Part shown: piece by piece, positions 6,953 to 14,897 of the stretch
Position numbering within the stretch: position 1 is the stretch's first letter
Layout of the letters: every line of letters begins with the position of its first letter
The notes under the pieces: model-generated
Seen by the model: only the letters and a program-made list of their open reading frames with translations
Told to the model about the DNA's origin: nothing
Databases searched by the model: none
Source of the DNA: JBFLVN01 sp040758475
Lineage (GTDB): Bacteria; JAGRBM01
Direction of reading: 5' to 3'
NCBI GenBank assembly: GCA_040758475.1
Contig: JBFLVN010000064.1
Span: forward strand, 1 to 15,047
DNA: 15,047 bases
Program-made: the position numbers and the translations under genes

Positions 6953-8832
6953 GGTTCCTCTTCATCTACCCGGATTATCCGGGCGCCTACGACAACCCGA
7001 CCTACAACTTCGGGGTCGGTTACGTGGCCAGTTCCCTCAAGAAAGCCGGTCACGAAGTAAGTCTCCTCCACCTCGTCCGAGAGATCGAGAAAGAAGAGCT
7101 TCTCCGCAAAATCTCGGATTTCCGCGCCCAGGCGATCGGCTTTTCCACCGTCACCAACATGTGGGGCGAAACCAAGCGCTACGCCCAGTGGATCAAGGAA
7201 GAGACAGGGCTCCCGATCATCGTGGGCGGTTTCCACGCCATGATGGCCCCCGATTCCGTGATGCTCGAATCCGAGCACGTCGATTGGACATGCATCGGGG
7301 AAGGGGAGAAGCCGGCGCTCGACCTCCTCGCTGCCCTCGAACACGGCGAGCCCACCCACGCGATCGAAGGGCTTTGGGCCCGCCACCGGGGCGAAATCAT
7401 TCGCAACGCAAAGAACCCGCTTAATAGCAACCTGGACGCGCTTCCTTATCCGGACCGGGACATCTTTGATTTTCACACCATCGTCTACGGCCACGGGCAG
7501 AACGCGGCCCTCATGCTTTCGGGGCGCGGCTGTCCGTACGACTGCCACTACTGCTGCAACCGCTGGTACTTCGAGAACTACGGCGGTCCCAAGGAAATCT
7601 ACCGCAAGCGCTCCGTACAGTCGGTCATCGACGAGGCCCGGCACATCATTCCCAAGTACAACCTGAAGCACATCCAGTTTTTCGACGAAGTATTTATCTC
7701 CAAGCGGAGCTGGATCGAGGAATTTGCCCACCGCTGGAAACGGGAAGTGGGGATCGAATTCAGCTTCCTGATGCGGGTCGAGCAGGCCAAGCCGGAATAC
7801 ATCCAGATGCTCTCCGACGCTGGGTGTACCCTCATTCACGCCGGAGTCGAATCGGGTTCGGAGCGGGTGCGCAGGGACATCCTGAACCGCCGCATGTCCA
7901 ACCGCCGGATCATCGAGGCCTTCGACCTCTGCAAGAGTTACGGCGTGAAAACCTGGGCCTTCTACCAGATCGGCTTTCCCGGCGAGACGGTGGCCGACAT
8001 CGAGGACACGATCACTTTCCACAAGGAACTGGACCCGGATTTCTCCAACGTCTGCGTCTTCTATCCCTATCCCGGCACTCAGCTCTATAGGGACGCGCTC
8101 TCGAACGGCTGGATGCGCGATCAGACGGTGATTGCTGAGCGGCTCTCCGAGCGGACTTTCTCGAACTTCTTCGAGGCCGAACTCCACAAGTTCCAGTCCG
8201 TTCTCGATCTTCCAACCCTCTCGCCGGAAGATTTGACGCGCATGGGACAGAAGTTCGAGGCCTCCATCACGACGAACGTTTTCCGCCGCAACCAGCGGGG
8301 TTATCACGATTTCCTTTCCCAGCTGACGGAAGCACGGGCGGGCGGCGAGTCCCGCAAGAACCTCTCGATCCAGAGCTTCAATATCGGCGACGTACGGCGG
8401 TTCGTCCTCTTCGAGCATCCGGCCGCGGAAGCCGGCTTCCGCGTGAACCTCCAACCGGGGACGCGTCTTCGGACGGCCATCGCCATCAATCCGCTCGTTT
8501 GGAAGCAGGAAAAGGCCGACGGCGTGCGTTTCACCCTGTATTTGAAGCGCCCCTGGCGGATGCGGAAAAAAATTTTCGAGCGAGAACTCCACCCCGCTAA
8601 GAAACCCGAGGATCGCCGGTGGGTGGACGTGGAGGTCGATCTTTCGGATTACGGCGGCGGCCCGGCGGAAATCATCTTCGCGACGGAACCCGTCGAAGGC
8701 CATGCCAATTGGGCCTGGGCGGGCTGGGCCCAGCCCCATCTTTCGACGGAAACCAGGGCCACCGAAGACGTGGACCTGCTGGCCAAGCGGCAGGACACCA
8801 TTGGGGCCATTTCCCTCTCCCCGGCGGCGTAG
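6949..8832 (+). CDS. B12-binding radical SAM protein with C-terminal beta-sandwich-like domain (copy 2)
   Basis: 627 aa, second of three tandem paralogues, starting in an ATGA overlap with copy 1. The B12-binding domain (about 1-145) has FGVGYVASSLKKAGHEV, VGGFHAMMAP and CIGEGEKPAL. The radical SAM motif is C195-PYD-C199-HY-C202, immediately followed by a fourth cysteine, C203. Further SAM-barrel motifs are GVESGSERVRRDIL and IGFPGETVADIED. The extra C-terminal domain (about 483-600) matches those of copies 1 and 3 (VDVEVDLSDYGG, then WAQPHL). A poorly conserved tail of about 27 residues follows that the others lack. This copy differs most: it has no CSSY motif near the end and a different B12-domain loop (TVTNMWGETKRYAQW). 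It probably acts on the same substrate class at another step or position. Substrate unknown. Confidence 0.9.
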   Translation: MRFLFIYPDYPGAYDNPTYNFGVGYVASSLKKAGHEVSLLHLVREIEKEELLRKISDFRAQAIGFSTVTNMWGETKRYAQWIKEETGLPIIVGGFHAMMAPDSVMLESEHVDWTCIGEGEKPALDLLAALEHGEPTHAIEGLWARHRGEIIRNAKNPLNSNLDALPYPDRDIFDFHTIVYGHGQNAALMLSGRGCPYDCHYCCNRWYFENYGGPKEIYRKRSVQSVIDEARHIIPKYNLKHIQFFDEVFISKRSWIEEFAHRWKREVGIEFSFLMRVEQAKPEYIQMLSDAGCTLIHAGVESGSERVRRDILNRRMSNRRIIEAFDLCKSYGVKTWAFYQIGFPGETVADIEDTITFHKELDPDFSNVCVFYPYPGTQLYRDALSNGWMRDQTVIAERLSERTFSNFFEAELHKFQSVLDLPTLSPEDLTRMGQKFEASITTNVFRRNQRGYHDFLSQLTEARAGGESRKNLSIQSFNIGDVRRFVLFEHPAAEAGFRVNLQPGTRLRTAIAINPLVWKQEKADGVRFTLYLKRPWRMRKKIFERELHPAKKPEDRRWVDVEVDLSDYGGGPAEIIFATEPVEGHANWAWAGWAQPHLSTETRATEDVDLLAKRQDTIGAISLSPAA

Positions 8833-8840
8833 GTTTAGCG

Positions 8841-10592
8841 ATGCACGTCACCTTCCTCTACCCCGACGTCTTCTGCAAGACCTGGCACCACTACCAGTAC
8901 GGCATCGCGTCGCTCTCGGCGGTCCTCAAAAAGGCCGGCCACACGACGGACTTGATCCATTTGGATTGCATGCCCACGCGCGAGGCGTTTCTGGAAGAAA
9001 TCCATCGCCGCAAAACCAATCTCCTGGCGGTGAGTTCCACCTCCGGCCAGTGGCGCTACGTGAGGGAACCACTCCAGTGGGTGCGAGAGGAGATGCCCGA
9101 AGTTCATCTCCTCGCGGGCGGTATCCACCCGACGTTGGTAAAGGGAGATGTCTTCGAATCCGCCCCCGTCGATGCCATTTGCCTAGGCGAAGCGGAGGAA
9201 ACGCTCCCTGAGTACGTGAATCGCCTCGCGGGGAATAAAAACCACGCCGATGTGGGCGGCTTCTGGGTAAAACTCCCATCCGGGGAAATTCGCCAGAACC
9301 CCATGGCGCTTCTTCCCGATCCCATCGACGCGCTTCCCATGGCTGATCACGACCTTTTCGACTTCCGCGACATCCTCCGGCGGACGGGAGGCGAAGCTTC
9401 GCTCATGGCGACGCGAGGGTGCCCGTACCGCTGCTCTTATTGCTCGAACGAAGTGAAGATCGATCAGAACAAGGACCTGGGCGAGAACATGCGCTACCGG
9501 AGCGCTTCCAACGTGCTCGATGAAGTCGAGCACGTGCGGGACGTTTTCGGCGCCAAGAGCATTTATTTTATCGACGACATTTTCACCATGAACCGGGCGT
9601 GGCTGCGGGGCTTTTGCGACGAGTACGGCCGCCGGGGCAAGATGCCCTTCAAGATCCAGATCCAGGTGAAGACCGTCGATTACGAACGCCTCGCCATGAT
9701 GCGGGACGTGGGGCTCTACCAGATCGTCGTGGGTGTGGAATCGGGCGACGAGCGCATCCGCAAGAAAATCCTCAACAAGCACATCGCGCCGCGGGACATT
9801 CTCAAAGTCTTCCAGGACGCCGATTCGCTCGGCATCGAGACCGCCGCCTACAACATGATCGGCATTCCAGGGGAGACGGAAGAAACCATCCGCAACTCGA
9901 TCGAGTTCAACAAGAAACTAAATCCCGACCGGACGATCCTCTCCATCTTCACGCCGTTTCCGGGGACGAGCTTGTATGACGAATCCCGGAGACTCGGGCT
10001 CATCGAGGACTACACGAAGGCCACGTACTTCGACAAAGCCTCGTTCCTCCCGATCCCGGGCATTTCCAAGAAGAAACTCGAAGAGCTCTACGATGAATAC
10101 ACCCGCTCGGCCATCGAGATTGCCGAGAGGAAGCATCACCGGGGGTATTACGATTTCGTGGCCCGCATGGGAGAGGCGAGCGTTACGAGCCAGCACAAGG
10201 GTTTTGTTTACCTCGCCGCTCCACGGATCGATTCGATCGAACGCAAGGCCGTCTGCTGCCACCCCTACAGCGAGCTTCGCTACGAGGTACCCGTCCAGCG
10301 GGGAACGCGCCTCAAGTTCGGCATCGGCATGGCCCCCGACGTGTGGGACCCGGCAAAAGGAGAGGGCGTCCTCTTCCGGATCGAAGTGCAGGGGAAATTG
10401 TCGAGGAAGAAAATCTTCGAGCGTTATCTCGATCCCAAGCGCAATTTCCAAGACCGCCACTGGCTCGACCAGGAATTAGACCTCTCCGCCTGGGCCGGCC
10501 GCCGGGCGAAAATCATCTTCTCGACCCGCGTCGAGCGCTCGAACGATTTCTGCTCTTCCTACTGGGCCGAGCCCCATCTCGTAGCGGCGTAG
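8841..10592 (+). CDS. B12-binding radical SAM protein with C-terminal beta-sandwich-like domain (copy 3)
   Basis: 583 aa, third paralogue, 8 nt after copy 2. I chose the ATG at 8841 (MHVTFLYPD), since the longer upstream frame runs through copy 2. The B12-binding domain (about 1-140) has GIASLSAVLKKAGH, AGGIHPTL and LGEAEETL. The radical SAM motif is C194-PYR-C198-SY-C201, with GVESGDERIRKKIL and IGIPGETEETIRN. The C-terminal domain spans about 466-583, with the WLDQELDLSAWAGRRAKIIF core and a final CSSYWAEPHL. It is closest to copy 1: both have QWRYV in the B12 domain, RGCPYRC-x-YCSNE at the cluster, TPFPGT, and CSSY at the end. This suggests duplication from copy 1. It converges on the response regulator gene with only 8 nt between stop codons. 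Confidence 0.9.
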   Translation: MHVTFLYPDVFCKTWHHYQYGIASLSAVLKKAGHTTDLIHLDCMPTREAFLEEIHRRKTNLLAVSSTSGQWRYVREPLQWVREEMPEVHLLAGGIHPTLVKGDVFESAPVDAICLGEAEETLPEYVNRLAGNKNHADVGGFWVKLPSGEIRQNPMALLPDPIDALPMADHDLFDFRDILRRTGGEASLMATRGCPYRCSYCSNEVKIDQNKDLGENMRYRSASNVLDEVEHVRDVFGAKSIYFIDDIFTMNRAWLRGFCDEYGRRGKMPFKIQIQVKTVDYERLAMMRDVGLYQIVVGVESGDERIRKKILNKHIAPRDILKVFQDADSLGIETAAYNMIGIPGETEETIRNSIEFNKKLNPDRTILSIFTPFPGTSLYDESRRLGLIEDYTKATYFDKASFLPIPGISKKKLEELYDEYTRSAIEIAERKHHRGYYDFVARMGEASVTSQHKGFVYLAAPRIDSIERKAVCCHPYSELRYEVPVQRGTRLKFGIGMAPDVWDPAKGEGVLFRIEVQGKLSRKKIFERYLDPKRNFQDRHWLDQELDLSAWAGRRAKIIFSTRVERSNDFCSSYWAEPHLVAA

Positions 10593-10600
10593 AATCCCGC

Positions 10601-11965
10601 TTAATTTTCTTTGGATTCGTACTGCCCGAGTTTCCGGTAGAGCGTCTTGCGGTCGAGGCCCAGGATGCGGGCGGCGGTGGATTTGTTCCCCCCGACGCCT
10701 TCGAGCACTTTGAGGATGTAGCGGCGCTCGACTTCTTCGAGGGGGAGGAATTCCTCCGGCTTGTCGAGGGCGAAGACGATCTGGGAGCCTTTGTAGTTCC
10801 GGATTTTCTCGGGGAGGTCGTCCACCGTCACCTGATCGAAACGGGCGAGGGCAACGGCCCGCTCGATGCAGTTGCGAAGCTCCCGCACGTTTCCCGGCCA
10901 GGAATAGGCGAGCAGTTTCTCGGCCGCCGGATGGGAGAGGCCCAGGACTTGTTTCCCCTCGCGAGCGGCGAATTCTCTAAGAAAATGCTGGGCGATTTGC
11001 AGCACGTCCGTCCCGCGCGCCCGGAGGGGAGGAACGTGGATCGGCACCACGTTCAGGCGGAAGAAGAGGTCTTGGCGGAACCGTCCTTCTTCTACTTCGG
11101 CTTCTAGGTCTCGGTGGGTCGAGGTGACGAGCCGGGCGTCGAAGGGTATCTCGGCGGCGGCCCCCAGGGGCCTCGCCTTTCGTTCTTGGAGAACGCGCAG
11201 CAATTTGACCTGCAACCCCGGCGAGAGATCGCCCACTTCATCCAGAAAGAGCGTTCCCCCTTCGGCCAGGAACAGGAGGCCTTTGCGGGATGCCTTGGCG
11301 TCCGTAAAAGCGCCTTTCTCGTATCCGAAGAGTTCGCTTTCGAGGAGGGTTTCCGGGATGGCCGCGCAGTTCAAAGCGACGAAAGGCCCCTTGGAGCGCT
11401 TCGAGCGCCGGTGGAGGGCCCGGGCGACGAGTTCCTTCCCCGTTCCGCTTTCGCCTTGGATGGCCACGGAAGCGTCCGAATCGGCCACCCGGGCGATGAG
11501 GTCCAGGACTTCCTTGATGGGCCCGCTCGTCCCGATGATTTCGGGAAACCCGGCGCTCGACGGGACGGCTTCCCGAAGGCGCCGGACTTCCTGGCGAAGG
11601 GCTCGGTGCTGGATCGCGCGGTCTAGCACCAGACGTACGGAATCGGTCTCGAAGGGCTTCGAGATGAAATCGTAGGCCCCCGCCCGGATGGCCGAGACGG
11701 CGGCGTCCAGGCTTCCGAAGGCGGTGAGCACCACGACGGGAAGGTCCGGGCGGCTTTGGGCCACGCGGGTGCACAGGTCGATCCCGTTCATCCCGCGCAT
11801 CTTGAGGTCCGTCAGGACGACGTCGAAATCGTCCCGCTCCAGGCGCTGGAGGGCTTCTTCCGCCGACGTGTGGGCGGCCACTTCGTAGCCCCGGCGCTGG
11901 AGGGCGTCCTCGAGAAGGCGCCCGGCTTCCAGGTCGTCGTCCACGACGAGCACTCGGCCGCTCAC
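10601..11965 (-). CDS. NtrC-family sigma-54-dependent response regulator
   Basis: 454 aa cytoplasmic transcription activator. Receiver domain (1-120): acidic pocket D9-D11, phospho-acceptor D53 (VVLTDLKM), T81 and K103. AAA+ domain (about 142-375): Walker A GESGTGKE (171-178), Walker B GGTLFLDEVGD (236-246), sigma-54 contact loop GAFTDA (218-223; the commonest form is GAFTGA) and the FRQDLFFRLNV arginine region. A C-terminal Fis-type helix-turn-helix follows (NKSTAARILGLDRKTLYRKL). The GTG start at 11965 overlaps the kinase stop as GTGA, so the pair is translationally coupled and should be cognate. On phosphorylation it would drive ATP-dependent opening at sigma-54 promoters. The candidate at pal (14898-14913) is the obvious nearby target, though this is inference. 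Confidence 0.95.
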   Translation of the reverse strand: MSGRVLVVDDDLEAGRLLEDALQRRGYEVAAHTSAEEALQRLERDDFDVVLTDLKMRGMNGIDLCTRVAQSRPDLPVVVLTAFGSLDAAVSAIRAGAYDFISKPFETDSVRLVLDRAIQHRALRQEVRRLREAVPSSAGFPEIIGTSGPIKEVLDLIARVADSDASVAIQGESGTGKELVARALHRRSKRSKGPFVALNCAAIPETLLESELFGYEKGAFTDAKASRKGLLFLAEGGTLFLDEVGDLSPGLQVKLLRVLQERKARPLGAAAEIPFDARLVTSTHRDLEAEVEEGRFRQDLFFRLNVVPIHVPPLRARGTDVLQIAQHFLREFAAREGKQVLGLSHPAAEKLLAYSWPGNVRELRNCIERAVALARFDQVTVDDLPEKIRNYKGSQIVFALDKPEEFLPLEEVERRYILKVLEGVGGNKSTAARILGLDRKTLYRKLGQYESKEN

Positions 11966-13422
11966 ACGCTCACTCCTTCCGGGAGATAGATCGTGAATTC
12001 GCTGCCTTTCCCTTGTTCGGTCCGGAAGCCGATCCAGCCTGCGTGGTCTTCCACGATTCCGCGAGCGACGGAAAGCCCAAGGCCCGTCCCTTCGCCTTCG
12101 CCCTTTGTCGTGAAAAAGGGCTCGAAGATGCGGCCCTCGTGCTCGGGGGAAATCCCCGCGCCCTGGTCCACTACCGACAGGGAAAAACACTCTTGCGGCG
12201 AGGCCCCGTTTCCCGGCGGCGCCGCGCTCGTACGGTTTAACCGGACCAGAACGCGCGCGCCCTCTCGGCTCGCCTGGATGGCGTTGACGATCAGGTTCGC
12301 GAGGGCTTGTCCGATTTCATTGGGATCGATCCGGGCGGGAAGGGGGTGCCCCACGGGTTCCATTTCCAGAATAATGCCTTCGTTCTCCGCCAAGGGGACG
12401 AGCAGGGCGACCACTTCGCGGGCGACGGCGGCCAGGTCGTGGAGCCCTTTCTCCTGGAGCCGCATCCTGGAAAAACCGAGCAGGTTCTGGATGGAGCGGA
12501 TCATCCGGCGCGTTTGCTCGGAGATGACGTGCGCGCTTTTCTGGGATTCCTCCGCCGAAAGGCCGGAAGATTCGATCAGGTTCGCCCGTCCCAGAATCAC
12601 GTTGAGCGGCGTTCCCAGGTCGTGGGCGACCCCTGAAACGAACGTGCCCACGGTCGCCAGCCGGTCGGCGTGGCGGAGCTGTTCGAGCGCGGCGATACGG
12701 CCGGCTTCCTCCTTGGCGATCCGGCGATGGGCCTGATCGAGCTGGGTGCTCATGGCGTTCATTTCGCGGGCGAGCTGGCCGATTTCGTCTTGCTGCGGAA
12801 AATCGAGCGGGCCGGAAAAATCCCCCGTGCCGACGCGCCGGGCCTTGGCGACGAGCCCCTGCATGGGCCGCGCGACGAAGGAATAGCCCATGAGAACGGA
12901 GATGATTCCGCACACGCCGACGAAGAATGCGCCGGTCTGGAACATCCGCCGGATGCTGCTGGAAATGTACTCTTCCTGGTTCTGGAAGGATTCGGAGAGT
13001 TCGAGGACGCCGGGGCGGCCCGTCTGCGCCTCGATTTGCCGGTAGGTGTAGAGGTGCCGTTCGCCATCGGCCAGGGTGCCGACCCACTGCCATTCGTTTT
13101 GCCGGTGATCGAGAAAGCCTTTTCGGGGCGGGATGGATTTTTCATCGCTCGAAAGCGCCTCGTCGAGCCAGACCCAGCGGATGACGAGGCGGGGTTCCCG
13201 TTCGTTGGCGGCCTCGATCAGTTTGAGGGCCCGCGTTTCGCCGTCCTCTTGCCAGACGTACCCCACGGTGTTGGCGAGCGCGCTTGCCATGGCCCGGTGG
13301 TCGCTACGGGTATCCTCCTCGAAAATCGCCCGGATGCGGCTGATGCGGAGGTATCCATAAATGCCGAAGACCAGGAGAATCCCCGCGAGCAGGGCCGAGG
13401 AAAATTTGAGGACGAGCCTCAT
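11962..13422 (-). CDS. Membrane sensor histidine kinase (HAMP-HisKA-HATPase)
   Basis: 486 aa. Two membrane segments (about 5-25 and 163-184) flank a periplasmic sensor domain of about 135 residues that I cannot place in a family. Next come a HAMP linker (about 180-235), a HisKA dimerisation domain with H267 in VAHDLGTPLNVI (Asp rather than the usual Glu after His), and an ATPase domain. The ATPase has an N-box (QALANLIVNAIQA, N380), a G1 box DQGAGI, an F-box EPFFTTK and a G2 box GEGTGLGLS. All catalytic boxes are intact. It overlaps the response regulator start by 4 nt. It lies 57 nt downstream of a small secreted protein gene, which may encode a periplasmic partner of the sensor domain. The ATG at 13422 lacks a well-spaced ribosome site; a GGAGGGGAG lies about 14 nt upstream. 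Confidence 0.93.
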   Translation of the reverse strand: MRLVLKFSSALLAGILLVFGIYGYLRISRIRAIFEEDTRSDHRAMASALANTVGYVWQEDGETRALKLIEAANEREPRLVIRWVWLDEALSSDEKSIPPRKGFLDHRQNEWQWVGTLADGERHLYTYRQIEAQTGRPGVLELSESFQNQEEYISSSIRRMFQTGAFFVGVCGIISVLMGYSFVARPMQGLVAKARRVGTGDFSGPLDFPQQDEIGQLAREMNAMSTQLDQAHRRIAKEEAGRIAALEQLRHADRLATVGTFVSGVAHDLGTPLNVILGRANLIESSGLSAEESQKSAHVISEQTRRMIRSIQNLLGFSRMRLQEKGLHDLAAVAREVVALLVPLAENEGIILEMEPVGHPLPARIDPNEIGQALANLIVNAIQASREGARVLVRLNRTSAAPPGNGASPQECFSLSVVDQGAGISPEHEGRIFEPFFTTKGEGEGTGLGLSVARGIVEDHAGWIGFRTEQGKGSEFTIYLPEGVSV

Positions 13423-13479
13423 GGGGAGCGTCTTTTCTCCCCTCCCATTGTGGCGAGAAACCCCCGCCGAAGGCGAACG

Positions 13480-14076
13480 CTAGTCGAGGGCCTTTTCCAC
13501 GGCGCCGAGCGCCTTCTTGACGGCCGGAACGGCGGCCTGGGGATTCTCGTCGGAGACCTCCGGGTCTTCCTTGAGTTCCACGTCCGTCCAGGCGGCCGCG
13601 TAGCGCACGTGCTTGGCCGCGGCCTTGAGCCGGGCGGCCATTTCCTTGGCGTCCGATGAGACTTCCTCGGCCTTGAAGTAGTGATGAACGGCCAGGGCCC
13701 AGTGAGCCCGGGCGGCCACCCGGCCGTAGCGCGAGGCGGAGCGATCGCCGTTGCCCGAGTCGATGGCGTCCCCCAGGCTTTTGAGTGCGGCGATGGCCTC
13801 GTCCGTGGCGGTTTTGGCCTTTTCGTTGTCGATCCTAGGAAGTTCGAGCCGAAGGAACGCACCCGTGCGCCGCACGTCGGCGGCCGCGTTTTTCCATTCT
13901 TTCTTGATGAGCCGGTCCCGCCCTCGGTGGAGGTGATGGCCCGGCTCGTCCACGAAATGAATCCAGGCGGCTTCCTCGATCTTCAGCCACTTGTCGGCGG
14001 AAAAAGATTTCCCCGCTGGGAACAAAAGAAACGTGATGACAAGACCCCAAAGAATTCCTTTCTGATTTCTTTTCAT
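13480..14076 (-). CDS. Small secreted helical His-rich protein of unknown function
   Basis: 198 aa. A clear signal peptide (MKRNQ, hydrophobic stretch GILWGLVITFLLFPAG, likely cut after SFSA near residue 27) sends it to the periplasm. The mature part looks all-helical and rich in Ala, Lys and His, for example DEPGHHLHRGRD and RAHWALAVHHYFKAEE, with repeated amphipathic segments (about 50-85, 90-110, 118-165). The pattern faintly recalls YfdX-like periplasmic helical proteins, but I do not recognise the family. A strong AAGGAGGGG site precedes the ATG. It is the first gene of a three-gene set with the histidine kinase and NtrC-type regulator, so it may be an accessory ligand-binding or modulating subunit of that sensor. 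This is inference from context only. Confidence 0.85.
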   Translation of the reverse strand: MKRNQKGILWGLVITFLLFPAGKSFSADKWLKIEEAAWIHFVDEPGHHLHRGRDRLIKKEWKNAAADVRRTGAFLRLELPRIDNEKAKTATDEAIAALKSLGDAIDSGNGDRSASRYGRVAARAHWALAVHHYFKAEEVSSDAKEMAARLKAAAKHVRYAAAWTDVELKEDPEVSDENPQAAVPAVKKALGAVEKALD

Positions 14077-14123
14077 GACTCCCCTCCTTGTCCAAACACT
14101 TTCAGGCTCCCTGTTCCATCCCC

Positions 14124-14175
14124 AAAAAATCCGCAGCCGGGGTGCCGCTCCGCCGGTAGCAGCGATCCGGGTCTG
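14124..14175 (-). terminator. Possible rho-independent terminator after pal
   Basis: On the minus strand, GC-rich arms including CCGG...CCGG and partly matching flanks (CGCTGC against GCTGCGG) are followed by TTTTTT (14124-14129). The stem has mismatches, so it is moderate at best. It overlaps a sigma-54-like motif at 14132-14147. One of the two readings may be wrong. Confidence 0.35.
14132..14147 (-). promoter_or_regulatory. Weak sigma-54-like motif upstream of the sensor operon
   Basis: Minus-strand CGGCACCCCGGCTGCG has the GG-N10-GC core and the GGCAC and CTGC parts, but matches only about 8 of 12 specified positions. It would start transcription near 14121, about 45 nt ahead of the secreted-protein gene. 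If real, the NtrC-type regulator could control its own operon. Confidence 0.25.
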
Positions 14176-14227
14176 GCGAAGCGGACCCCGGCGCGGAAGC
14201 TGGGGGGATACAAGGAGCCTTCATCGG

Positions 14228-14854
14228 CTAATTCACGTTCCCGCCCGGCCGCTGGAAAGCGAAGTGGCCGCGGCGGTTCTTCGCCCAGGCTTCTTCGTTG
14301 CTGGCGGGGTCTTCGGGATAGGCTTCGCCGAGACTCACGGTGCTGATTCGTTTGGCGGCGATCCCACGGGACTTGAGGTATTGGCGGGCGGCTTCCGCCC
14401 GGCGTTGGCCAAGGGCCAGGTTGTAATCCCAAGTACCCCGCTCGTCGCAGTGGCCTTCGACCGTTACGAACCAGGAGGGATTTTCCTTGAGGAGCCGGGC
14501 GGCTTCGTCGAGGGTTTCCCGCGCGTCGGCGTCGAGTTCTGCGCTATCCAACGCGAAATGGATGTCGGCGATGAGCGCATCGCCTTCCGCCCGGGGAGGG
14601 GCGCCCGATCGCTCCCGCACCCGGCCCGATTCGTCGAGGGAAGAGACATTTCCCGCAATTTCTTTGCCGGAGGGTGAACTCCCGCTCGCCGGAGCGGCCG
14701 TTCCTGTGCTGCCACCCGCGTTTGTGCCGTCCGCGCCGGTGGCTGGCTTTTTGGCGCATCCCGACGAAAAGAGGAGGATTCCCAGCAGGAGCGCCAGCGC
14801 CAAGGCTGGAATGAGCTCGGCTGCCCGGCTGGTCTCCTCCGAATCGGTTTTCAT
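14228..14854 (-). CDS. pal: Peptidoglycan-associated lipoprotein (OmpA-like)
   Basis: 208 aa. An N-terminal hydrophobic segment (11-30) ends in the lipobox FSSGC with C33 as the lipidated residue, so it is an outer-membrane lipoprotein. A Gly/Ser/Ala-rich linker (about 36-90) leads to an OmpA-type peptidoglycan-binding domain (about 93-205). That domain has IHFALDSAELD, VEGHCDERGTWDYNLALGQRR, AEAARQYLKSRGI and AWAKNRRGHFAF, the classic Pal signature for binding diaminopimelate. Pal anchors the outer membrane to the cell wall with the Tol system. The ATG at 14854 has AAGGAG about 9 nt upstream; the longer frame to 15019 includes the promoter and is not used. Unusually, the bases upstream contain a sigma-54 promoter and no tolB. 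Confidence 0.93.
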   Translation of the reverse strand: MKTDSEETSRAAELIPALALALLLGILLFSSGCAKKPATGADGTNAGGSTGTAAPASGSSPSGKEIAGNVSSLDESGRVRERSGAPPRAEGDALIADIHFALDSAELDADARETLDEAARLLKENPSWFVTVEGHCDERGTWDYNLALGQRRAEAARQYLKSRGIAAKRISTVSLGEAYPEDPASNEEAWAKNRRGHFAFQRPGGNVN

Positions 14855-14897
14855 GAATTTCAGCTCCTTCAAGAAGGCATTGAGACGCTGAGAATCA

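Noticed and set aside
6913..8739. A 608-codon open frame on the minus strand opposite radical SAM copy 2, with similar long frames at 5270-6706 and 9183-9782.
   Set aside because: They lie opposite intact genes with complete motifs. Long antisense frames are expected in GC-rich coding DNA, and their translations show no domain or start context.
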